NCBI GenBank assembly: GCA_964035545.1
Contig: OZ037772.1
Span: forward strand, 11,535,818-11,599,817
Direction of reading: 5' to 3'
DNA: 64,000 nucleotides
From: Bugula neritina
Taxonomy: Eukaryota > Bryozoa > Gymnolaemata > Cheilostomatida > Bugulidae
A program made the translations under genes and the position numbers. The notes below the pieces were generated by a model, which was given only the letters and a program-made list of their open reading frames with translations, did no database searches and was not told where the DNA came from. This document shows positions 41,201 through 49,277 of this stretch, piece after piece; within the stretch, counting starts at the first letter, position 1, and each line of letters begins with the position of its first letter.

Positions 41201-43231
41201 GTCTGATTTCTGAACGCAACTGTCAGTTTTTAGCGATGCGATGAAAGTTCGACATGTTGAACTGTCATCGCTGAAGTTGGCGATCAGCCAATCACTGACT
41301 GGCCAGGTAAACCCTGATTGGTTAAGTGCTTTTACTTTTTCCACGTGCTACTAGCAAGCATTATTATTTGATTTGGTTCTTCGAAAATTATATTATTTTA
41401 CTTTTAAAATAATTATGATGAAGTTATGTATGAAAGTTTCAATAAATCATGAAAATAAGTATTTATTAGATAAATTTTGCTGAATTTTATCTGCATATTT
41501 AGTTTTTCTAATTTGGTTGAATTTTATTAGCGTACTATTTAGTTCTTTAGGCTAGTGAATGAGCTTGAATAAAACTAAGTAATCTCATTAAATAAAGCTA
41601 GTAATTTTGAATAATTGAAGCTAGTAAATTAGAATAAAAATAACTAGAAAATCTTATTAAATTATGCTAGTAAATCTCAAAAAATTGCGCTAAATTTAAT
41701 TGTTGGTTACTGTGGATACTGCAGAAACTGATTTATGGCATTCCTATTGGTTTAAAAGTTTACTGCGAGACTAGAGACAGTTAGCTTTCATCGTTCGTAG
41801 TGAACTGTAGTGTGACCAGCAAAAAGTAGGACGTGACGTTGAAGGTATGAGCGAGCAGCTTCAAAATGGCCGCCACAGTCGAGTTTCGACTGTAGTGTGT
41901 CATGGGCATAAGACAGGGTGCACCCCAGTCATGGTGTTTGAATTTTAGCAGCAAGAAGATCATCCAATCAAAACACAGCATACACAACCCTTATGGGGTT
42001 CTCACATAGACAGAGACTTTAAACAAATATGAGTATAACTGAGTAAATAGAAACAATATACCCAGCTGTATATTTCACTCAGTATACAAAGAGTATAATC
42101 ATGAATGTATGAATAATGAGATGAAATATTTCACTTGATACATTACATAATCTCAACTACCACTACACTTGTATACTGTACATGGTTAAACACATCAAGA
42201 TAGTGAATGTTTCAACAGCTACCCTCATTCAAGATTAAACTGACACTTTTCACTCAGATATGCCAAATAAGGAAGACAGTTGAGCAGTGAATTTGTTTAT
42301 CATATCATCACACACTGTCACAATTATACCTGTATGATAACACAGCTACCTGCACACATGCCCTGCACATTGCTCATAGCACTGTGGTGAGGTAATAATG
42401 ACCTTACGACATAACCTCACTTCCAGTGCAACTGCAACGACTATGCCAAATATCCGGGAGCTACCAAAGTAACTCCAGCGACCAACAGAAGTTGGGTTAG
42501 GAATCTCACAGAACAGAGGGTTTGTGAAATCTGTGACATAAGATTGCTTTGTTTTGCATGAAATGTGCTACAGTTACCAGGAAAAGGCACAGGGCCGCTC
42601 ATTGCAGCAGAAACAATATTTCAGGCAAACATTTCAAAAGAAGTGATGATGGCCTTTCAAGAAACATTGTGATGTTGAAACAGAATTTCTGCGCATCTGA
42701 CGTTGATTGTCATCACCACGGTGTTGTGATTTCAGCACGTAGCAATGAGAAGAACCTATTCCCAGCACAATTCTGGCTACAGAACTGAACATTCTCAAAA
42801 AAGTAAAATAGTACAACCTTTCTATATATGCTATTAGAATAGGACTTCAAGTCTATAACCAGAAGCATGGAGGCAGCGAAATGTATCACAATACTTCATT
42901 TGAGTGCGACTACACATTCTTGCATAGAATTGCTTCTACTGAGGTGTCATACAACTAGCCTACTGACTAAAGTGTCATACAATTACTGACTAAGGTGTCA
43001 TACAGCTACAGACTAAAGTGTCAAACAACTACTGACTAGGGTGTCACACAGTTACTGGCTAGGGTGTCACTCACATTTCAAGGTCTGATAGAACCACTCC
43101 TCGTCAGTTGGATGGATGTCGAGGGAGTCACACAGATGCTGGAAGGAAGTGAGAATGGCCTGACACGTACCAGCCGCAACAAATTGGTCGTAGAGGGCGG
43201 AGGCCTCTGCTGATTGGTCCCCTATAGTCAT
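12638..43231 (-). CDS. MICAL: MICAL F-actin monooxygenase, full gene
   Basis: Thirty-six exons encode 1835 aa. From the start: 43231-43075, 40712-40422, 40145-40072, 39728-39581, 38950-38784, 38487-38348, 37905-37785, 37649-37517, 37148-36959, 36853-36658, 36218-36053, 35576-35457, 35238-35143, 34999-34976, 34782-34684, 34210-34008, 33656-33533, 31831-31677, 31402-31212, 30764-30560, 30086-29964, 29246-29094, 28988-28840, 28495-28364, 28031-27883, 27549-27370, 26801-26691, 19666-19190, 18485-18261, 17652-17572, 17020-16994, 15829-15636, 15343-15259, 14813-14681, 14538-14439, 12826-12638. Phases agree at every junction except the exon 5/6 intron, which lacks canonical ends. The order FAD monooxygenase, CH, LIM, bMERB is that of MICAL proteins, which oxidise actin methionines to disassemble filaments and bind Rab GTPases. 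The ATG at 43231 opens [10 protein letters not shown], in line with the family N-terminus. Splice sites are read by eye; small linker exons are less certain than domain exons. Confidence 0.93.
13250..13440. repeat. Degenerate GAGTCAGTGAGTAT repeat
   Basis: Interspersed copies of TGAGTATGAGTCAGT and relatives such as ACTCATGAGTATCACTCATG in the MICAL intron between exons 35 and 36 (12827-14438). The same words recur in arrays at 18785-19165 and 21870-21960. Confidence 0.6.
13772..13885. repeat. 57-bp tandem repeat, two copies
   Basis: Two near-identical copies of a unit containing TTAGATTGGTTGTTGGTG, TAAAGTACACGCCCACACC and CTGTGATAGCCTGC, with a partial third. It lies in the MICAL intron between exons 35 and 36. 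Confidence 0.85.
15428..15626. repeat. 29-bp minisatellite next to MICAL exon 32 donor
   Basis: Seven copies of a 29-bp unit containing GACAGAAAGGGAGACAACTC and CTTAGAGCT. The array stops about 10 bp from the exon 32 donor (exon end 15636, intron towards lower coordinates). The unit holds the AGGGAGACAACTC word seen elsewhere in the window. Confidence 0.9.
16270..16385. repeat. TAGTACTA/ATACTAAT degenerate repeat
   Basis: Runs of TACTATTGATACTAATAATA and GTACTACTAGTGATACTAAT in the MICAL intron between exons 31 and 32. The same class occurs at 22080-22380, 25400-25640 and 46500-46680. Confidence 0.6.
18785..19165. repeat. Minisatellite next to MICAL exon 28 donor
   Basis: More than twenty copies of the 16-bp unit AGTATATTAGTGAGTC with variants that insert GAGT or GTCA. 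The array ends about 25 bp from the exon 28 donor (exon end 19190) and fills much of the short intron between exons 28 and 29. Confidence 0.9.
19667..26690. other. Largest MICAL intron (27), 7 kb
   Basis: No further exon is seen between exons 27 and 28. The intron is AT-rich and contains several degenerate TARTAAT-type and GTGATACTCATAC-type tracts (about 21860-21970, 22080-22380, 25400-25900). Small open frames on both strands lack family signatures and coding bias. Some TE remnants may be hidden here, but none has recognisable ends. Confidence 0.55.
26651..26704 (-). repeat. 27-bp duplication of MICAL exon 27 donor
   Basis: Two tandem 27-bp units. On the minus strand each contains CATCACCATRGTAAYG followed by GTTAGTAAAC. 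The first copy is the donor used to end exon 27 (26691) and the second is an alternative donor 27 nt further on. In frame, the sequence between them opens GGT TAG, so use of the second donor would terminate translation. Confidence 0.75.
28209..28369 (-). repeat. 23-bp minisatellite that copies the exon 24 splice donor seven times
   Basis: Seven perfect or near-perfect 23-bp units. On the minus strand each reads CACAGTAAGTKATGATGTCA with flanking bases. The first unit in transcript order is the true end of MICAL exon 24 (28364) with its donor GTAAGT. Six more intact GTAAGT donors follow at 23-nt spacing. Read in frame past exon 24 the next codon is TAA. Confidence 0.92.
28520..28605. repeat. 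10-bp repeat GTGTAAGTAA
   Basis: About seven copies of AGGTGTAAGTAACAC/TAC in the intron next to MICAL exon 24 acceptor (exon starts 28495). The unit is short and diverged. Confidence 0.7.
29801..29987 (-). repeat. 43-bp minisatellite that copies the exon 21 end and donor
   Basis: Units start at 29801, 29844, 29887, 29932 and 29975 (partial). On the minus strand each unit includes the last 24 nt of MICAL exon 21 (CTCTGTCACCTACAGC and AGAGCAG) and the following donor GTACTG. The real exon end is at 29964. Three further donor copies lie downstream in the intron, one altered to GTATTG. Confidence 0.9.
30560..31402 (-). other. MICAL: MICAL exons 19-20: LIM zinc-binding domain
   Basis: Residues 906-962. 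The pattern is CYFC, then HRLC, FRC, YFC and finally CDQH, that is C-x2-C-x17-H-x2-C-x2-C-x2-C and a closing C-x2-H. All zinc ligands of the first finger are visible and the domain ends at ARFYCDQH. The intron between exons 19 and 20 splits the two half-domains in phase 2. Confidence 0.93.
32217..32299. repeat. (TA)n microsatellite
   Basis: About 34 uninterrupted TA pairs followed by an interrupted tail, in the MICAL intron between exons 17 and 18 (31832-33532). The rest of that intron shows purine-rich stretches (32980-33110) but no exon. Confidence 0.95.
34575..34690 (-). repeat. Duplication over MICAL exon 15 donor
   Basis: On the minus strand the exon 15 end CAAGTCTCCGG|GTACTTG recurs about 60 bp downstream as CAAGTCTTCAGGTAGTTAC. 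The spacers share a YTTTKGTKACTRATATTATAT core. It is a two-copy tandem duplication that copies a 5' splice site. Confidence 0.65.
35457..36720 (-). other. MICAL: MICAL exons 10-12: calponin homology domain
   Basis: Residues about 521-633. It opens with [17 protein letters not shown], followed by [20 protein letters not shown] and closes with [17 protein letters not shown], the usual helices of a single type-2-like CH domain as placed directly after the MICAL hydroxylase. It is expected to help position the enzyme on actin. Confidence 0.9.
36840..36935 (-). repeat. Duplication over MICAL exon 10 acceptor
   Basis: The acceptor of exon 10 (TATGCAG|GTATAAACACTGT on the minus strand, exon start 36853) has an upstream relative TATGCAAGTACAAGCACTGT about 55 bp away in the intron, with matching ATATATAATA flanks. 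The copy lacks the AG and would not work as an acceptor. Confidence 0.55.
37665..37745. repeat. 33-bp tandem repeat in MICAL intron 7
   Basis: Two and a half copies of a unit with CATCTAGAACTGAGGCTA between exons 7 and 8. Confidence 0.75.
38555..38775. repeat. Purine-rich GACAGACA repeat
   Basis: A run of AGACAGACA, GACAGAGAGA and related words, polypurine on the + strand, filling most of the problematic MICAL intron between exons 5 and 6. Confidence 0.75.
39195..39538. repeat. TATTATATTACTA repeat in MICAL intron 4
   Basis: Degenerate repeats of TTATATTACTATGTTATTAT. The array ends about 35 bp from the exon 4 donor (exon end 39581). Confidence 0.8.
40720..41066. repeat. 19-bp minisatellite upstream of MICAL exon 2 acceptor
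   Basis: About 18 copies of AGAGTAGTGTAGAGTAGAC or the variant with GTACAGTAG. In transcript orientation it lies immediately upstream of the exon 2 acceptor (exon start 40712) and supplies a pyrimidine-rich CTCTACACTACT tract. Confidence 0.93.
41131..41897. mobile_element. Candidate non-autonomous DNA transposon with CACTACAGTC ends
   Basis: The left end CACTACAGTC and right end GACTGTAGTG are inverted repeats. Just inside each is a second inverted match (AGCCATCTTGAA versus, on the other strand, GGCCATTTTGAA). A further inverted CACACTACAGT lies near 41800. The CACTA start suggests the EnSpm/CACTA-like group, but no target duplication is visible at the edges and no transposase is present. 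It sits in MICAL intron 1. Confidence 0.4.
42945..43073 (-). repeat. Tandem repeat touching MICAL exon 1 donor
   Basis: About five copies of a 29-30-bp unit built on CTGACTAAGGTGTCATACA. On the minus strand the exon 1 donor reads T|GTGAGTGACACCC and the repeat units read GTGTGACACCC, so the array runs right up to, and partly resembles, the splice donor. Confidence 0.8.
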
Positions 43232-44458
43232 GATGTCATAGGCGATTCACCAATAAACTGTCAGCTCACATGGTTCCTGTATAATTACAATATATATTAT
43301 ACATATGACTAACTAAAACCATGTATGAAAATGATTTCTTTTTGATCTAGAACTGTAGCTATATACATAGCACTGGTTCTAACAGAAATTGGTAAAATAA
43401 GGAGTTAAAATACATTCCTGACCCAAACATTAAACCAAAATCTCTAAACCCCAAGCTAAGGAAGAACCTAGATGTCTGAACCCTGCAACTAACTCCTGAC
43501 TGATCCTAGTTGAGATGCACAGCTATGTCTGCTGCCACAACTGCTGACACACCTGGTATGCGGAGTTGTGACAGCGGGTATTGACATACAGCTGGTACAT
43601 GTACTGCAGACTGGAATAGCTGAAATACCTACTTACTATATAGGAGTAGGTATACAGACCTTCTTCAGTCAAGATACCATGTTGACTTACATAACATCTC
43701 AACCAACACAAAATGTCATTCACACTGAACAAGATTCTAGATTAGCAGAGAAGTTGAAACAGTTTACTCAACTTTGTGAATACAGCTTCTCTTCTACAGC
43801 TAGTAACATTCAGTCTCAAGTTTAGGGGGGACAATCTCTGAGCATGTGCTGGAACTTGGCAAATAGCTTAAGTTCTCATCTCAACAGAGCAGCGTTTACG
43901 AGGGGACAACCCCCCCTTCTCTTAGCAAGTTTTGCGCGACAGCTATACTGAAGTTATCTACCCTGGAAGTGAGCCAATCAGATTGACAATAAATCAAAGG
44001 TAAGGAGTTCCTAACAAAACTAAACCCCACCATCTCCTAGCATTATACACCACTGTGTAACCCCCTAATGTACATAACCAGGAGCCCATAGATGTTGAGC
44101 TTTTCTCACAAAGCAAAGGCTACCCTACATGGTAGAGGAGAAAACCCCACAACATAGCAGAGCAATAGTTAGCAGCAGTACTTATAGTGTCAAGTGTTGG
44201 TACAAGTATCAGTCATATTTGTATGATTCATTGATTGCCTTCTTATTGCCACTAACTATCACGTCATCATTATGATTGTCTGATTGAATAAATATTGAAC
44301 TAGTTGCTCTGAGTAGGGCTAGAGTGGAGTATTATGACTTGTCCACTGTATGCGTGTGATTGGCTAACATGATTGCATACCTGCAGGGTAATGAAACAAA
44401 TATAAGGGAAAAGTTACATAATTTATTCTTATCAATTCCATAATGAGAAGCTGCCAAA

Positions 44459-44640
44459 TACCAACACATATCACTACAATCAAAACACAACAATACAACC
44501 AACACACATCACTACAACCAATACACAACACTACAACCAAAACACAACACTACAACAATTACACAAAACTCTATAACTAACACACATCACTATAACACAC
44601 AATACTGTAAGTAATACACAACACTACAACTAATACAGTA
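44459..44640. repeat. ACACAACACTACAACCAAT repeat
   Basis: About nine degenerate copies of a roughly 19-20-bp unit, C- and A-rich on the + strand. Confidence 0.75.
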
Positions 44641-46179
44641 AAAGATGAATAACTGATTTCATACCATTACATGTAGTCTAAAGGTTAGAAGGCCTCAAAG
44701 TGATGTATGTGAAAGTTTTAGAGTTGGTAATAATAATGGATGAGTAAAAAGTAATCCATTAACCTGGGAACACACACTGGGAGAGAGTACAGGATTTTAG
44801 TGTCTAATAGCCCATGTTCTAGTAGCACTAAATAGCATTAGTGGTCAACGCTCTATGAAACAGATAAATCATGTTGTGAACCCAGAACCAGGAATTAGAA
44901 ACCCAAGCTAAGCTACTACCTACAAACACTGACACACATTAACTGAAGTATATGGTAGCTAACTCAGTCTAGAGTGTATATTGTACTACATAGCCATACA
45001 CTTACTTACTATCTAACATCTTATCTGCTACTTAACGACTATCAATGAATAAATGATAGTGAGTAATCAAACATCAGGGAAGTCATGGTATATTTAACTG
45101 TATTATATGCCTTCCCATGACTCATGGATGGCTTAAATACTTACTAATGCCAAGTTAACAAGGAAAATTGGAGTGAAAAGTTGTTTTTATCAGTTTTTGA
45201 GGTAAGTGCAATAACGGGAAATTAAAAAACTATGTTCTAAACGAAGTTATGTTTATCAACCTACAAACTAAAATATATGTCAAACAAATAACTTGAGATA
45301 TTGAAAGTTCTGCCTTGCTACACTGAACTGGGTATAGGAATGGTAGAGGAAGCTGGTAATTAAACACAAAACATTCTATTAATATTCACCAATGAGAAAA
45401 ACAGACATGAAAATATCAATACAGGAGATCTTAACAGCTGCCTAATAGATTACCACTCCTTCTAATGTATAATTATATCTAGTATACATGTCTAAACTAT
45501 TTGGATAATCATGAAGCAGCTCGAACCGTCATAAACTACATAGAAAATGCCTGGATGTATGAACAACCCAATCTCCCTCTCTCAGATGCACTTTCTTTGC
45601 TAAATAACTATAATTTTATATGAATATAGTAATAAAATGGTAAGTCACACGTAAAACATAGTCATAGAACTGTAATAAAAAATTGAAAGAATCTAGTTGC
45701 AAGGATGGCAAAAGAGTAAGTTAGTGAAAAGTTAAATAAATTAATTTAGTTTATGCACTAGAAGTTATAAATGCTATGCCATTGCAAGGTAAAGAATTAC
45801 ACAGTTTAATTTTACTCTTTCAGTACCAATTACTGACAATTCAGGTAAGTTGGGCACCAACTGAATGAGAAATTCTAGTACAAAAGTCTTTACAGAAAAA
45901 CTAAAATATAATTAAGAGAAGTTGTTCTTCGTTAAATACTCACAGTTAGTAGTTCAGTTGAGGGTTAGTATAGGCTACAGTTAAGACTATATCCAGTCAA
46001 ATAATACTAGACTGGAATTAAATGTGTGCAGTGGAATGTGATAGTGTGAGTAAAATTGTGAGATAGTCTAAAAGATTAATAAACTGGATATATTTTTAAT
46101 TTTACTAATTTATGTTTTAAAACACCTATACTGAATCAGATATGAATCAAGTCTGTACTGGTGTACATGGCCATAGCCC

Positions 46180-46680
46180 ATAGTGATAGTGATGTCAGTG
46201 TAAGTGTCACTATGGCCATGGGCTAACAGTAACTATGATAGTCATAGTGATACTGATACTTATACTTATTAGTTATAGGCATAGTGATAGTGATAGTGTC
46301 ACTGACAATCCCATTGACAGACTGAGACAGTCATAGCCAGTGCCCAATAGAATAGGCAATAGCCATAGCCCATAGTGATACGGCAGTGATACTCATACTG
46401 ATAGTTCATAAAGTTAAACTCATACTCATACTGTCATAGCCCATAGCCAATGCCATAAGCATAGGTTAAGCTTTAGAATCTGTAACAACACTAGAACTAG
46501 AAGTAGAACTAGATAGTAGTAGTAATACTAATAGTAATAGTAATACTAATACAGTAATAGTAATACTAATACTAATAGTAATACTAATACAGTAACACTA
46601 ATACTCAGTAATACTCTAATAGTAATAATTATAATAATACTAATAGTAATAGTAATTACTAATTACTAATTAGTGATTAC
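46180..46680. repeat. GTGATACTCATAC and TAGTAATACTAA tracts
   Basis: First a block of CATAGTGATAGTGATACTCA-type words (46180-46460), then TAGTAATACTAATAGTAATA (46500-46680). The same pair of motifs recurs in the large MICAL intron. Confidence 0.65.
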
Positions 46681-46708
46681 ACTTAAAGCAGTTTGAAGAA
46701 AAATTACC

Positions 46709-46990
46709 TTGAAGATAAACGTCAAGTTTGGTCTGCAAAGCAACGGCAATACAAATGACAATGACTGATAACTGTAAGAACTGTAATGCAAAACAAAATA
46801 TATAGAGCGTTCAAAATCAATCTGTAAGTGTAAGTGCACGACACTAGACTAAAATTAGAAATGATTTGTATAATATTGTGCCCGCGTTTCTGGTCATAAC
46901 TTCACACGAATTGTCTAGCCTATAATTAAATGCGTACTGCGGCCCCGCGAATAACAATATCCTCCTTAGAACTTGGGTTAATGCCAGGTG
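46709..46990 (-). promoter_or_regulatory. Candidate MICAL 5' UTR exon and promoter
   Basis: A locally CpG-richer patch (GCGGCCCCGCGAATAAC, CCCGCGTTTC) is followed on the minus strand by CTTCAAG|GTAATTTTTC, a usable donor at 46708/46707. It is the only promoter-like block upstream of MICAL and lies between the divergent MICAL and DOLPP1 genes. The exon limits are guesses. Confidence 0.3.
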
Positions 46991-48271
46991 GGCTTTAGTT
47001 GGATAGTTGGACTACTACGTCTACTACTACTAGGCTACGGTTCACTTGTGATCATAATCATAATGATGCATTTAGAAATTTTGCCCGACCACATAAAATG
47101 CACAATGGAAAAACTGAATTTGTGCGAAGCATTTAAAATGACAATAAGTCACAACTAATTATATAAGTATATTTAAGATAATAAATATTAGTATTACTAT
47201 TACTATTAGTTATACTTACAGTTTTTACTTTTTAGTTTTTAGTTATGCACTTAGAGTTATTGTTACTGTTAGTGTTAGTCTTACACTTACAGTTGAACTT
47301 AAAGTTAGTCATTAATAATGTCAATGTTGTAAAGCTTGTACTTTATCTTGCTATTATACTAAATCTTATACTTATAACTACCTAAAAGTAAAAGTAAATT
47401 ATATTTAATATTATCAATTAGTATTACTCATTAGTCATTACGCCTTACGGTGGACTTGAATTTGGTGTGTCAGACTCCAAGTCATTGTGATTGTGTGACA
47501 TACTTCAACTTCTACTTTTAGTGTATTTTATCATTATGATTATCATAATTATAGTAAATTTTGATTGTTATACATTTTAATTTCTTGTAATACTAATAGT
47601 AATAGTGATTGTATTGTTGTAATATCTGTAGCAGAGTAATGCTAAAAATAATAGTAATAATGATTTATCTTTTCTATTGGCATACATAACCTATTAACTA
47701 AATAAACAAATGCCTTTGAAACTTCAGAGTTAAGCGATCAACAATAATTAATATCATAACAAATAGCAATGTGTATAGTTATTTTTGACTATTAGTGCTA
47801 ATTTTATGCTTAATCATAATATTTACAGTCTACTTTATTTTAGTTAATTCAGCTAAAACTTTTTAGGCTTAAGTATTCTAGTTTTTATAATTGGTGTTGA
47901 TTAGAATTATCATGCTTTCTTCTGTGAGGGTCTCGATTTTTGTTTGAGGTTGTTGATATTTTGGTATAAGTTGCGACCACTTGACTGTGTTTGCTAAACA
48001 ATAGTATGCTTTAATATCTATTGGACATGGAACTGGAACAGATGCAAGAGCTAACTTTGGTTAAATCTTGCAAAATATTTTTTTCATTTCACACGATTCT
48101 CTACCACAATAAGATTTTATCTATAGTTTATATATATATATTACATCTCACTCAACTGTCGAAAGCAGGATGTGCATATTGGCTAGTTGAAGTCATTATT
48201 TTTCATGTACAGGTTTGCTTGTTGCTGTAGAATTACACCAGTTCGAAGGTTAGCTTTTCAAGATTCTAGTC
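46991..48271. other. Spacer upstream of DOLPP1
   Basis: AT-rich DNA with no recognised gene. A possible 5' UTR acceptor (TTTTCATGTACAG, ending about 48212) lies shortly before the DOLPP1 start codon. Confidence 0.45.
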
Positions 48272-49234
48272 ATGGAGGAGAGTAGAGAAGTATGGAAGAG
48301 CCTCTCTCTTACACATGTGCAATACTTAGAAGGTAAAATATTCTTTGCTTCATTTTAAGCCTTTTTATGAACTTTTTCCGCTTGTTTCAGATTATAAGTA
48401 CCAGTATTCTAGATAGAGTTGATGTTTTAGGGGTTGGCTCAGTGGGTTGGGTTACAAGATGACATTTTACCTATTGTTCTGATCATTACAACATTGTAAC
48501 TGAGACTGTATTCAATAACATTTATACTCAAAGAGTTGTGGTCACTTTATCTCAAGCAGTAGCTGGAGTAAACACAGAATCTAACCATAGGCAATTGTAA
48601 CATTCAACATGTTCTTTCCCATGCTACAAAACAAGGGGAAATAACTATGCTGTGGTCTCTGATATATGGCAGCAAAGCTGTTTAAAATAGACTTTCGGTA
48701 CATTACATGCTCGACCGGTGCTCTGTACTGCAGACATGCCTAGACAGGTGCTCTGTACTGCAGACATGTCTAGACAAGTGCTCTGTACTGCAGACATGTC
48801 TAGACAGGTGCTCTGTACTACAGACATGTCTAGACAGGTGATCTGTACTGCAGTCATGTCTAGACAGGTGCTCTGTACTGCAGACATGTCTAGACAGGTG
48901 CTCTGTACTGCAGACATGTCTAGGCAGGTGCTCTTTTTGATAGACTAAGAGTGAATGTTTTAAGTTGTTGCTCACAAATAATAATTACTTGCCACAGTGA
49001 ACAGTGTTGTCCTGCTACAATGTGTTGTTTTCCTTTAGGTGATGTCATTGGCTTTATCTTGGCATGGAGTAGCATGTTACCTATATTTATATTCGTTTCC
49101 ATAGTAACACTAGTTCTATTTAGAAGAGATTTGCACACTGTAAGTATGTAGTTATAATATACTCATTCTTGTAGACTTCATATTTATATTATGAAAAATG
49201 TTTTCTGGAAGTGTACTGCTACTACTGCTACTGG

Positions 49235-49277
<43 letters not shown>

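Larger units (their letters stand above)
36959..43231 (-). other. MICAL: MICAL exons 1-9: flavin monooxygenase domain
   Basis: Residues about 1-474. The FAD-binding dinucleotide motif GAGPCG is at 91-96, in the context [17 protein letters not shown]. Further family blocks are [69 protein letters not shown] and the second FAD contact [12 protein letters not shown] (GDS at 400-402). These are the core of the MICAL hydroxylase, which uses NADPH and O2. All key motifs are intact, so the enzyme is expected to be active. Confidence 0.95.
43232..46700. other. MICAL upstream region / 5' intron
   Basis: No convincing exon. It includes a 20-bp-type repeat at 44460-44640 (AACACTACAACYAATACACA) and degenerate GTGATACTCATAC tracts at 46180-46460. 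Open frames at 43523-43825 and 42549-42816 have no recognised similarity and unremarkable composition, and are not called as genes. Confidence 0.5.

Noticed and set aside
43523-43825. Open frames on both strands upstream of MICAL
   Set aside because: No family similarity and no consistent splice signals; treated as noncoding.
48645-48975. Repetitive open frames on both strands at the 30-bp array
   Set aside because: They exist only because a 30-bp unit is a multiple of three; the region is an intron of DOLPP1.
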